Source: Helopsaltes ochotensis (taxonomy: Eukaryota > Chordata > Aves > Passeriformes > Locustellidae). Taken from it: a stretch of DNA of 64,000 nt. The position numbers were made by a program, and so were the translations under genes. The stretch spans positions 9,458 through 73,457 of the forward strand of contig VXBM01000200.1 in assembly GCA_013400155.1 (NCBI GenBank), given 5' to 3'. Each line of letters opens with the position of its first letter. The stretch's first letter is position 1. The notes beneath the pieces are model-generated. The model saw only the letters and a program-made list of their open reading frames with translations, was not told where the DNA came from and ran no database searches. This document shows, in pieces, positions 37,001 through 49,100 of this stretch.

Positions 37001-38779
37001 CCATGGCTGACTTAAGTTAATAAGGTTCTGGACTTCTGTCTCTGGAAATGGACATGAAATCAGTTCTTGGTCATTCCTGCCATGGGTTAAAAGAAAAACA
37101 GACCATAGGAAGGTGCAAAGCTGAGAGAGAAGCTCAATTACAAAAGGCTGTCATGACTTTGGGGTTTACCATGAAAAAGAAGACTGTCTGGAGCACTGTT
37201 AGGGGCTGTTTTGCAAGGACAGGGGCCTCTGAGACTGACCTGGGTCAGTCTGGGAATTTTAACCAGAATAGAAGATGTGTAAATTCATTCTTTTCTTCTT
37301 AACTTTCTCATGTAGCATGCCAGCCAAGGTAGAGCCATGCCATGTGTCTTACGATTTTCTTTGTGGCTCTGGATAATCACTTCTTCTCTTCAGATGTTAA
37401 GTCTTGTTACATGAATGCACATATTCTGGAAGTACTTGTATATTTCTGATTTTCCTTCTGTCCTTTTCCGTAATCAATTGCTTCCAGCCACTTCCAGAAG
37501 TGTATATTGGCTTGTTGTCAATTTGCCCAGCTTAATCTAAGTAAATACATACAAATGCTTTTATCTTTACTCTCATTCCCTCCCTACTTAACTCCTCTGA
37601 GGTTCTATGCATCTGCTCTGATTTGTGTTGCATGCAGCTCTGTTCCCAAGTTTTGGACAGATACATGCATTTATCCTGTAGATCTTTGCTGTTACCGGAG
37701 ACCTGCAAATTCCATGCCTTTCAAGCAGTGCCTGTTGTATTCACCCATGTAGAGAGGTTTTTGATCTTTCTAGGGAACATGAACAAAGCCTTTTGCTAAG
37801 TAAAAAAGTCCCATTAGATTGATTTTCCCTTACGGTCTCTGAAGAGGAGGACCAGAACAACAAATAATAAAATAAAAAATGTGGTCCCACTGCCCATGCA
37901 GCAATCCCAGTTTTTGCTTCCCAGCTGTAAGCACTGAACTCTAGCTCCTCAAACAAAAAGACAGAGGTTCTGTTTCTGTCTGGAAAATTCAAGCTGGCTA
38001 GCAGAGCTGTGGGAGCTGGAGATGAGTGATAATCCCAAGTGCAAACCTAGGATAAATTTCTAGTTATCATTCACTCTTCTTTTGCATATTTTTTCATACC
38101 TGTTCCCATTTGCTACTCTATCACATGATCTTTCATGAATATGATTTGTCATCTGTTCTTAAGTCATGAAAAAACACCACAAGCTAGAGCATCCTTCCCT
38201 GAACTTACTTTCTTATTTCTCAACCCCTAATCCCTAGCAGAACAGGGGCAACAGGGGCAACAGGAGGCCTTCCTTCTCTTTCCATGTAGCTCATGAATAC
38301 TCTGTCCCAAACAAACCTTATTGAAGAGGTTGTTCTGTGTTGCTGCTCCTGAACAGCATTTCACAGTGTCTTGGACACTTGGCATGTGTCCTCATGGTGT
38401 CATTGATGAATGGACAGCAAAAAATACTTGTTAAAACAAAGCACAAAGAAAAATCTCCTGAAACCAGCAAGAAAGAAAAAAGAAGTCATCTGTGCCTTGT
38501 CTCTGCCCTCATTGAAAGAGGCAAGAGACAACTGTTGGCTTCCTGCTGAAGGTTTATGTTTTATGTATACTGATGCATGACATCACTGCGATTCATTGTG
38601 CTAGTGGGTGATGGAGATGTTGGGTTCTTCTTTGGTGTGACATGCAAAGTATTTTTTATAATCTGATCTTCTCAGATTAGTTTATCAGTATCAATATTTA
38701 TACTGATACAGAGAAAAAAAGAGGATGCTTCTTTTCCTCAAGGGCTAGCTTTATGTCACCTTTTTGAGTCCTGCAAAAG
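31021..38779. other. AT-rich stretch with a few unexplained denser blocks
   Basis: No gene is recognised. A T16 run lies at 33,286-33,301. An exon-like open block is at 33,609-33,724 and a GC-richer block with overlapping frames on both strands at 35,570-36,300. Neither resembles a known family and both are treated under findings. The minus-strand frame at 31,618-31,860 has one CxxC pair but no identifiable domain. Confidence 0.45.
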
Positions 38780-38850
38780 CACAGAATCAACTAGGTTGGA
38801 AAAGAGCTTTGAGATTATCAAACCTATCACCCAACACCACCACACATCTC
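38780..38850 (-). mobile_element. CR1 LINE 3' end, short fragment
   Basis: CACAGAATCAACTAGGTTGG followed by AAAAGAGCTTTGAGATTATC and a CACCCAACACCACCAC block is the CR1 3' terminus read in reverse. Only about 70 bases remain, so this is a severely 5'-truncated copy. Confidence 0.8.
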
Positions 38851-41800
38851 CATAGAAATGGCTTTTAGCATGGAAAGTCATGGAAAGCATTATCTAAATG
38901 AAAGACACAGAGGTTTGCCAAATAGCTGCTTAGGAGGTCCAAGTGTTTCTTTACCCATAATGGGCAGAGAAGTAGATATACAGCCAGAGATCTTTGCAGA
39001 GGCATTTGCTACGTTGCTCTCATTAAGTTTTTTTTGTAAAAAAGCTTGCAACTTTTTTTATAATGCATCTAATATTCTCTTGTCTTCTCACCAATTTATT
39101 GATACAACAGAAGAGATAATAATAGTATGGTATATGCATCATATATGTAGTGTTTATTATAAAATAAAAGGATAGGAAGGACATGAATAATCTACTGCTT
39201 TTCAGAAAATACGTATTCTTGAGGCTAAAACCTTAGAAAACAGAAGGCAAGTCTGACAGTACCAGCAGCATCCAAAAGCGTCTGCGTCATTGTGCCCTCC
39301 TACCAGTTAAAAACTTTCCAGGAACACTTTATACCTATTCCTGCCCTTGGGGGTAATAGGCTTCTCCTTAGCAATTTCCTTGCATGGCTTCCTTCAGGAC
39401 TGACTAAAGGCTGAACCTGATCTTCAGCATCAGAAATACAAGCTCACCGAGTTGCTAGAAGAGCACTTACATCAGCAGGTTGCAGTGCTGGGTTCTTACA
39501 ACAATTAATCTGTCAGCAATAGAAAACCTGTCCATTTTCTTTCTATTTTAGGTATGTCCAGGAAGTCTTTTTTGAGAACGTAGGTTTCTATTTTGATCTG
39601 AGAATATTTTCTAAGTGGTTTTAAAATTCAAAACTTTTCAGACAAGCTCTGTGCCAAATGGAAATCTTTTCCCCAGTTGCTCTCTTTTGCTTTGGGAGCA
39701 AATTCAGTGCAAGTCAGGTAGAAGTGGGCAGAAGTTGGCCTTTCCAGTAGTTCTCTGCTTCTGGCTGGATTGCAGACATCTGAACCCAGACACACAGATT
39801 ATATGGAACTGGAACTGTTTTTCAACATTTTTCTCATTCTGCTATTTTGTTTTAATGCAATCAAAAAATATGAGTTCTTTTCTAAAGTCAAAATGTTATT
39901 AAAGCTTAGTTCAAAAGAGTTTTGGTGGATGATGGAGGAGTGGCTTGGGCAGGCATTGTAGCATAATGAGACCTCACAGATTCATTATGCCATATGCTCT
40001 GTTCTCAAGGTGTAAGTTATTGAACAACAATAACAATCTTTGTGCTGGTTTTTTGGTTGTTTGGGTTTTTTGAGTTTTTTGGTTTTTTTCAGATCAAACT
40101 GTAAATAAGAATTTCAATACATGTTACAGGATTATGGCATAATTTGTATTTGCATAGTCTGTTAAAGTCCATGTGCGCATTTGCTTTCAAGATCCAGGAT
40201 TTAAATCACAAAATATAGTGCATTGGCTGGGGAAATAAGAACTATAAAATGACATGCAATGTTTGAGAATTAAGAGGATACTGTCAGAAAATTACAATGA
40301 TATTTTCAAAAGCAATAGGAAACATGATCCAAACCATTTTTCTCTTGTAAAATGACTGATCATCCTGGGTAGGAAACCATGTAAGAAGAGTCTTTGTATG
40401 AAGGAATTTGTTCCACATAACCATGTTTCACTTTTCCCCTGACAAGTTATTTGAAGATGACTATTTTAATGGCTGCTGAAAATCTATTGAAGATCTGGAA
40501 GATAATCGGCATTAACCAACTTGCCTCCTGTGTACTTTTGTATATTGTCAAATGCAATCTTTATTTGCCACAGGCATTGTATATTTATTAATAGTCACAT
40601 TTTCCCATTTTCCTCCAAGCAGATGTCTCATTTATGCAAAGAAAACTAAGTTAGAGAACAAAGACTATGTGTATTGTCCTAATGTTGCGCAATTGCAATA
40701 TTTCTGAATTTTATGACAGTGAAGACCTGAAACAGACTCTTCCAATTCCTACTTGTGTGGCAAAAGTTTTTACTTGAAGTAACACTAGCTGTCTGCATAA
40801 TTCTTTCATAATTTTCAGACTGAGTACTTAATCTGTTTGCAAATGTGTAAGCAGAGGTATATATGTATGTTCCCACATATATATGATTGCAAACTTCCCA
40901 TGTGCTTCACAGTAATTTTTTCCCCAAAAGCCACATTTACTAATTATATAATGGGTCAAGTTTATGTTGTAGCCTATTTCTGTTTTTTATTATCAAGACC
41001 GGATGCAATGTACATTAGGCTTGATCATTTTATCTTGGACCTTGACTTTATAAATTTAATTTAATACAGATACACTTTTTTGATCAACGCTACATAAAGA
41101 CTTAGACATGCACAAGAGGAATTAGTGAGATTCGAGTTTGTGAGCACTCTGCAGAGCCATAGTTCGCATCAAAATGCCTTATAAAGTCAACAGTAGTGAG
41201 AATTTTAGCATTAATTTAAGATAATGCATCATTCCCACAAGCAAAACTTTTTAGGGCTTAGACCCTGAGAGTATTGCCAGCAGATTATGAATGGAAACAA
41301 TTCCTCCTGGAAAATCCATTCATCTGCCTGGCAAGAGTTTGCCAAAAGTGCATATAGTCAGATTAGCCTCTTACATGAATGGCTAAATGTAAACAAGGGA
41401 CTTAAGGCTAGTCTGTAGGTCATGCATCAGAGCTAAGCGGTTCAAATACAAGACCTTAATTTCTTTGCTTCCTTCCTTACTAATCTTATGTTGTGCTCAC
41501 ATCAGGTGTGTCTGTCCAAAGAATACTAGGACTGCTGATAATCAGCTTCTTGTTTGGACATCTTCAAGTGAATAGCATCAACATTGATCAGAAATTTTAA
41601 TTTCTTGGTTTAACTGTGAGTAATGCATAAGCACTTTGCAGAATGAAGAACTCACACTTTTTGGTTTTCATACATTCATTTGAAATGCTTTATTTACTTC
41701 AAAAGGATTAATCTTAATAGCTTTAAAAATGAAAGCCCAAAACTAGCCAGAATTTTTGGCTTAAAACCTGCAATAGGGAATTAGTGGCTTCCCACTCACC

Positions 41801-42690
41801 ACTAATGAGTGGATTTTTTTAAAGCTCTGTTTATTTATGAGCACTGTTGAATACAAATTCTTGTTAAACAAGTCATTTTAGGGAACCTGCTCTGCTTGAC
41901 ATCAAAATATATTCTACAATCATGTTAACAAAATGCTATTTGCCCAAGTGGCCACATAACTTCATCTAACATGAAAAAATATGCAGCATGCTTAAAGAAG
42001 AAAAAAAATAGATTATTAGTAACTGTAGACTTCAGAAAAATTACCTCCTTTTCTTAGCATGGGGTACTTTTTGTGCAACCTAAGATACAAGTACATACTA
42101 TCATGCACCTAAATTATGTATGCAATATACTACATAAACATTCCAGAAAATTCATGTCTAAGGTATGTACAAGCTTTGTAGAGTGATTTGCTCATATTGA
42201 AGAGCACATGCCTTAAGAATATTAGAGGAAAAAATAAGATACAGTTTTTGGAATAGCATAGGTGTTCCTCTTCAAAACCTTCCTCTGTTGCTCCAGTGTT
42301 ATTCCTTTTTCATGAATAAAATATTTGAGCAGATTAAAACCAACAGAGTCTGTATTTTAATATATGAGGACAGAAGTAATTTTTTGTTGTTGTTTCTTGG
42401 CTTCTGGGAACTGACTAGTAACACTTTTACTGTAGGGTTTTCTTCCAGATCCCCTATTTTTATTTTGATTATGTGTAAGAGAAGACTATTTAGCCAAACT
42501 TAAAGATTTTTGTTGTTCATCTTCTTGCATGACCTCTGGTTTTGTTTTAAAAAAGTTTTTTTTAGTCATTGTTATGAAATTTTTCTTTTTCATGTAATGT
42601 TTTCATCTTTTCAACTTCATGGTTTTTTGCCTTTTCATGTTTTCCTGCTTTTACATTTTTGATCACGATGTTCTCTTCCACCATTTTTGT
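38851..42690. other. AT-rich non-coding stretch
   Basis: No exon or transposon was recognised. A T/G-rich low-complexity patch lies at about 40,043-40,091. The interval ends at a GC-rich islet. Confidence 0.5.
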
Positions 42691-42698
42691 TCTTGCAG

Positions 42699-42809
42699 TG
42701 TAACACTGGGGCATGCCATTTCTGGCAGGCAGCGTGCCAAGAGGAAGCGCTTCTGTAGCTCCCTTGGCACGGATGCTCCAGGATAAAGCTGGAGCTCAAG
42801 CAGCTGCAG
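42699..42809 (+). other. Exon-like GC-rich islet, possible decayed second receptor exon
   Basis: A pyrimidine-rich 3' splice site (TTCTTGCAG, ending 42,698) is followed in phase 0 by a cysteine codon, then CNTG. That is where GABBR1 and GABBR2 continue with CDPG or CDNA after the exon boundary. A GCS triplet follows at codons 25-27, close to the GCS or VCPS of the family, and a CAG then GTGACC donor stands at 42,810. Against it, codon 20 is TAG (42,756-42,758), the rest shows no convincing match, and strong palindromes run through it. It is either a dead exon, an unrelated islet or coincidence. Confidence 0.2.
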
Positions 42810-45129
42810 GTGACCTTGGAGCAGCCACACGTGACATCAATGAAGCCCAGACATTTTACGAGCCCCTTTTGCAGAAGTGCTGGGATTCTTAAATAAGGGT
42901 TTGCTTGTGTCTTCTTTCTTTACATATCTAATAACCCCCAAAAAACAAATTAGTTTTCACAAGGAAGCAGAACCAGTCAGCTTTGGCCATCTGCTGCTGC
43001 ATAGCAGGAGAGCGATTCTGGTCGTGGAAGAGCGTACCAGAAAGGTCAAGTAGTTTTAGTTCCTCAAATTACTCCATTGACAGATTGACCTGTAATTGTC
43101 TTCTTCCACTGTGACAAATTAAAACTCACTTACAGTGGGTAATGATTTGCTCCATTATATAAGATGGAGGTGGGATAATTTACTGCATTCCTGTTCTGCG
43201 CTGGAATTGCCCATCAGATTAATTTGGGGGAAAAAAATACACTGTGATAAAATGTAGCATTAAGTGGATTGTACTCCAGCTCCTGCATCATCCAAGTGGA
43301 TGTCTCATTTTGCATTTCTGAAGAAATATATACAATATAAAAATGTTCTTATTGTTTTTGCTAAAATACGTTTTTGCTAAAGTATGCACTCACAGAAGAG
43401 CTGCTCCTTGTTTGTTGCTGACAAAGGTGCATCTTGGGGATGTAAGGTTCCAGACCATTGCAAAAGACATTTAAAATTAATATATATATAACATAGTAAT
43501 ATATATTTTATATATATATATATATTAAAGTTTTAATTAGTGCATGCCACCAAAAGTATTAAAAGGTTGCTGCCTGACAAGGAACACTAAGGTTGCCCTT
43601 GAAATAATGTTGATTAAAATTACAGTATTTGAAAAATAAATTATAGAAACGTATGGAAAAGGAGCCATTTACATGCACTTGTCTATCTGCAAATATAGCA
43701 CGGATTTTCTTTTCCTTGTTTGTTTATTGGCAGTGTCCAGTTAAACTGCTCTGCATCAGATTCCATCATTATGTCTGTCAGCTTCACTGCCACATGGTTT
43801 TAGAACTTTCTGTTGTTTCAGCAGTGAGGCAGAGCAAGCACCTTACTGGTGTAACAATAATGAAAAAAACCCCAAACAAACCCCAAAAATTTAATTGATA
43901 TATTTTCTGTATCCGTGGTAATGAAGCTCAGTAGGGCAGGAATACCCTATTACCACCGTCATTACTTACAGCTTGTAACTGCCTAACCAGTTGTGAGTCG
44001 CCTGGGACACACAGCATCAGCTTCATCTCCTAGCATCATTTTTTGCTAAGTTTTACTTAGACAACAGTCATCTCTCTCAAAATTTGTTTTCTGGATCTTA
44101 AGTGAAATGGTAGTGGAAAGAAAAAGAAGTACAGAAATTATAAAAAAATGTCTATCAGGTATGGAAATTATAGCTTCAGATCCTTTGAAATGGGGACCTT
44201 TCTGGGTCACCCTTGATGGGCAGATTTCCTTCTCCCTCTCAAAAATTATTTTTATGTGTATTACTAACACTCTTTTAGATGCACTGCAATATGAAAACCC
44301 CTGGATAACCCGGATCATGAGGTAATTCTTACAGAGGCTCTGTGAGCTGGAAAAAAGCAGGAAGTTCAGGACGAGTGGGGGAGATGACAGGTATTAGCCA
44401 GAGACAGTTCTGAAATAGACTTTCTTCCACCTTTAGTACTGCTGGCATGAAGGATTTTGTTGCGTACTTATGCTTTGTTTCGTTTGAGGGAGTAGCACAT
44501 TCATAATAAATATGAAAATGATGGACCTTTTCCTTGCTTATCTAAGGGCAGTACACATACTCCTTAATTTTTTCTAGCCTTTTTTATAAATAGCAAAAGT
44601 ATACTGTTTAGATTTTTGCCAGTGGGTTGTTCCGTTGTTTCAGTTTGTTTTAAAATCTGAATAGCATATAGGTGGCAAAGCCATGATGCACTTGGAATGA
44701 AATACAATTCCTGTCTCCTTCACACACATGGACCTACCTTTAAAAAGAATGATCATTGAAGCAGTTGAAGGTAGAAGACACAAATGAGAATTGATTTGTG
44801 TGAGTAGACCCCCTTATGTAAATCTCTGAATCAGTCTTCACAGAAAGTACTACCCTTGAAAGCTATAAATATTTTTAAATTCTTTCTGAATGAAGATCAG
44901 TATGAGGAGGTGTCTGACTCCAGTTTCAGTCAAGAAAAAAACTTATTCCATTTTAATTTTAAACAGAGTTATGAAAGTTAAATAGTGCTCTATTTAGAAA
45001 TACATATTTAGGGTTGGTCAAAGGTAAGGAACATTTGTATTTCAGGTGTCACTGTTATTCAAGGTCTATAAGCACTTCTTGTGGATCTAAATATTCTCTT
45101 GAGTGCCTTCTTACCTTTGTGCCATTAGA
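42810..45129. other. AT-rich non-coding stretch with a microsatellite
   Basis: Apart from the AT microsatellite listed separately I see no gene and no recognised transposon. The GC-rich islet tapers out near 42,880. Confidence 0.5.
43478..43526. repeat. (AT)n microsatellite
   Basis: Two TA-dinucleotide runs separated by a short interruption. It is probably polymorphic in length. No function is suggested. Confidence 0.9.
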
Positions 45130-45545
45130 TGTCAAAGTCATCTAGGCTAACTCCGCGCTCCATGCAGTGCTCTGCCATGCTACAGAGGGTCTGTCATGGC
45201 TCAGTTGGCCAAACCTCAGACACCTCCAGGCTGCAGATTGCAGCTTCACTGGGCCACCTGACCCAGTACCGCTCTAGCAAAAATGCTGCTCCTGATGTCT
45301 TGACTTATTCCCCAGGCTGCAGTTTGCAGCTGTTTTACCACCCACTGTTACGTTATCTGCCAGGACCGTCATCTCTGTAGCCTGTTTTCAAGTACCGTTA
45401 AGTTGTCCCGCGGCCAAGCTCAACAAGCCCAGCTCCCTCAGCTTCTCTGTGCTGGGTTGCATGCTCCAGGCTGGTGACCAACCGGGCAACTGGACTGTGG
45501 CTGGAGAACCAGAGCTAGAGTATTCCAGATATAGCATCAAAAAGA
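45130..45545 (-). mobile_element. CR1 LINE fragment, diverged
   Basis: The right part contains CAAGCCCAGCTCCCTCAGC, the reverse complement of the CR1 segment encoding RELGLF near the ORF2 C-terminus, and ends in an AGAGTATTCCAGATATAGC block that also occurs in the 29.2 kb copy. The left part, with a CAGACACCTCCAGG motif, fits the 3' untranslated region. The element is on the minus strand, and the terminal octamers are not recognisable. Confidence 0.7.
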
Positions 45546-48449
45546 GGAGAATAATATCTTCCCTCTTACTGTCTAGTTATATCTACGTATATTACAGGCT
45601 AATTGCATCATGTCATAGTGTTTGAGAAATGTTTGAAAAATATGGTAAGATAATTTTTCTGAAATAAGGCTGTTCTTTAAGCTTTACAAAAATAGGGTAT
45701 GCTTCCAAGATGTCTTGCCAGCATAAACAGTAGTACGTGGATCTGAGAAATTAACGCATGAATCTTCTTTATCAAAATCATAAGAAATGACTTTAAGATG
45801 CAAACCCTGTTTTTCTCAAATTCAAGGTGAAGTTTGCACTTGATTAAGCTGGAGAAGGAAGCAACATGGAAAATGATTGTGGGCTACTTTCATCTTTGCT
45901 TTCTGGCAGTGAACTCCGATGAGTATCCACCACATACACATCCTTTGCATTGCTTTTTGAAGGGAGAATAGCACATGGGACATAATGTGAGGATGGAATG
46001 CCTTCCATGTCTAACAACAAAATATTTGTTGGTAGTCTTCACAAGGATATTGAAGATGGTATGAGGGATTTGCTTCATTTCTACTATGGACATACATTTT
46101 TAGTTGTCTTATTAAATGCGACTATTATTTTAAAAATATATTTTTAATTATTTGAAATGACACAAAAATGGTTAATGTGGAGCTTACCTTAATTCCATAC
46201 AGTGCATGTTATAATTTTTAAGAATACTAAGAAAACAGGTGCATCTAATTCCAAACTTTGTAAGTCATGTGCAAGCTTCTATATATAATTTGTATTTGAG
46301 CATAATCTCTTCTATAACTGCTTTTAACCTCTTTTTTTCTTTGTAGTTCTTTGTCCAGTTTGACATTTGCAATAACTCTCATTTTAATAAAAATGTGGAA
46401 ACATATTTTCCATTTTGATTGTCCTTTTCTTTCAATTCAACTTTAAAGGTTATTGGTGTCCTTTAGAAATGTATTGGTTGTGAACAACCGTATCAGAATT
46501 GGGGCTTATGAAACACAGCTTGACATAAAGAGGCAGGTTCAAATATGCTTGTAATTAGAACACAGTTTAGAATTAGGAGTCCAAAATGGGTTTTTTGTTG
46601 TTTTTTCTCTTTTATTTTTTTTGCTGTTATCATATCAAGAGGCCTCCTGAAAGAGTACATTTTCATGTGGTGTAACTTCAGTAACCAAAGAGATGTTCCT
46701 ATTCTATAAATCCTGTTCTCTTGGTACAAGATATATGATAGCAGTGGCAGGCAGCCAATGTGGTAGAAAAGCACAAGCAATTAGCGTAAGAAAACAAGTT
46801 AAACGGATTGACAGGTGCATAAGGATTTGTAAGTCTCCTGTTGGGATAGATTCAAAGGATGTGCTTGAAAGAGGGAATTTTTGTGCATGGATTTTTTTTG
46901 GTAACAAAATGTGTGGACATATGAGGAGTTTTGTAGGGAAAATGACAAATGAGGATAAAAAGCCTCTGTTGCTGACAGGGGGAACACAGGACTTGATGCA
47001 TTAACTGTGTATTGAATTATTTGGGGAGTGATAAAAAGGAGCTAGACATAATAGTATAAAAATATAATAACATACTTGATGAGAGGAGGGTGGAAGCAGA
47101 AATTCTACCTTACACTTTTTTATCCTTTTGGATTTGAAGCAAAAAATTAAGAACTCCAGTTTTACAGAGAAAGATCTCCCCCCATACACATAAACCCCAT
47201 AATTTTCTGGAAGATTTTTTTTTTTCATTACTGAAACTTTATTATTTATTTGTCAGTCTCACTTCCTGCAAGAATTATGACCAAAAAAAACTTACGCAGA
47301 GAAAGAAATAGCTGAATTTCCACATATAATCAAGAGTTTGTTTAAAAAGAAGACTGAGTTTAGAGTAATACTTTGTATAACAAACTGCAGGGTAGGTAAA
47401 GAAGGACCAGAAATCGGAAATTTAATGGTTGGAGAAGCAGAGGTGAAGGGGTAAATTAAGGTTGAATTTCTGGGTCAACTGGATGAGGTGGAAGCTTCAG
47501 TAAAGAAAAATAACTATCTCATTTGCACAGACAGACTAAAAAGTAGTTCTCAAGACAGGGACAGGATAAAACCTGATTGAGAGGCATGGCTGATGGCATC
47601 TTTGGTATAGAGTGCTGGGAGAGTTATTTAGGGTTTTTTATCACCTTCCTTTAATTAGGAGGATTTTTTGGGGTGAGATCTAGGTGGAAATGGGAGGCTG
47701 CTCCTGCTGGGGTAGGTGAACAGAAATCTGCCTGGAGGGAAGGTGGCAGCAGGAGGCAGGGAACCTAAGGAGCACCAGGAGTGTTGTGGAGGCAGTTGGA
47801 AAGAGTAGGGACCAATGTGCTAGTGACACATGACAGAAAAAATTCCCTACAGGCAGAAGAGCCTGGGCACAGTTTGCTGCAACTCAGAAAGCCGCTCAGT
47901 TGGCCAAAACTGGGCTGTGAAGCAAGGATCAGCCTACGTTTTCTGCTGCGAGAATAATAAATTTGAAGCAGACTCAGAAGTTGTCTCTCTCAATTATCCT
48001 GATGATTTCCAATGATTGAGGGCATCGGTGTCAAGCTGTTATTTCTTTCCAGAATGTAATTCTAAAATCAATGTGTTGTACTAACACTTCCAATGCCAGT
48101 GATGAAAATAAAATAATTTAAATATGTAGTCAGAATATTGAATCTATCATCGTTTTCTCTGCCATATAAAATTACTCAAGTTTTGAATGCTTGATATAGA
48201 TTCTACCTTTTGATGTAGCACTCCCTGTAGCTTTCAGGCTAATCTTCCCCTTCCCCTGCCCAGGAGACAGACAATGCAGCTCAGTTGGATGAATTTGAAT
48301 ATATCAGCCAAAAAATTAATATTGGAAGAGTATTTTCACATTCAAAGTTAGCATGCTAGCAATTCAATACCAGCTACTGATATATAAAAACATTTTATTT
48401 GTGTGTTCTGCTTTTGTGCTTGGGGCTTTTTGGGGATAGAGGGTTGGTG

Positions 48450-48450
<1 letters not shown>
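45546..48450. other. AT-rich non-coding stretch
   Basis: An ATG-initiated 103-codon frame at 46,693-47,004 is basic and rich in cysteine but matches no family I know. No transposon was recognised. Confidence 0.45.

Positions 48451-48499
<49 letters not shown>
48451..48499 (-). repeat. Run of 49 T; long poly(A) on the minus strand
   Basis: Forty-nine consecutive T, by far the longest homopolymer in the window. On the minus strand it is a poly(A) tract whose first A lies 16 nt after an AATAAA hexamer (complement of 48,516-48,521). That is the spacing of a cleaved and polyadenylated RNA. The exact length may be affected by sequencing. Confidence 0.85.
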
Positions 48500-48504
<5 letters not shown>

Positions 48505-49100
48505 TGCTTTTTCAGTTTATTCCATGAACCTTCTGTTTTTTGATTGACTGTTTTCAGAGGTCGTGAAAAGTGCAGCTAACTCTAGATGCTGGGGAAAAAC
48601 AAGTGACAGACTAACACAGCTTTTAATTTATGAAGCAACTCACACCTCTTGGAAAGGACCTGCATTACAGTAACATGCTCCCAGGCTGTATGTTAGCCAA
48701 CGAGGGTGTTTGCTTTGGGCTCAAGCACTGGCACTACATTTGCACAGATGGGATAGCCTGGTAAAGTACACAGAGCCATTTGCCCAGCTCTCCTTCCACC
48801 AGAACCCACAGTGCAAGAGGATTGAGAAGATAATGTACCCTGAGCCCCGCCCCACCTTAAAATGACATGGTTTCAGTGCTTCTTCAGGCATGGCAACATG
48901 TTCTACTACCTACTACACAGATTCAGTCAACCTAACTTTGGCTTTCTAAAATTTTTCTCCTAAAGAGATTGAAAGCCTAGTAAGATCTTACTTGGTTTTG
49001 AAACTCGTGGCAAATTGTCACCTTCCAGCTGGAAATGAACCAAAGGCAAGCTACATTTGTCATGCCAAGTTATCATGGCTGCTACCTAATAAAGGTTATT
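48500..49100 (-). pseudogene. Possible retroposed transcript upstream of the poly(A) tract
   Basis: If the poly(A) is a retroposition tail, the DNA at higher coordinates is the copied RNA. I cannot identify its parent. No open frame of note is present, so it would be a 3' untranslated region or non-coding RNA. Its far boundary and a target-site duplication were not found. It does not resemble the CR1 3' end, which lacks poly(A). Confidence 0.3.

Noticed and set aside
41400..41460. GGTTCAAATAC resembling a tRNA B box
   Set aside because: No A box at the right distance and no cloverleaf can be drawn.
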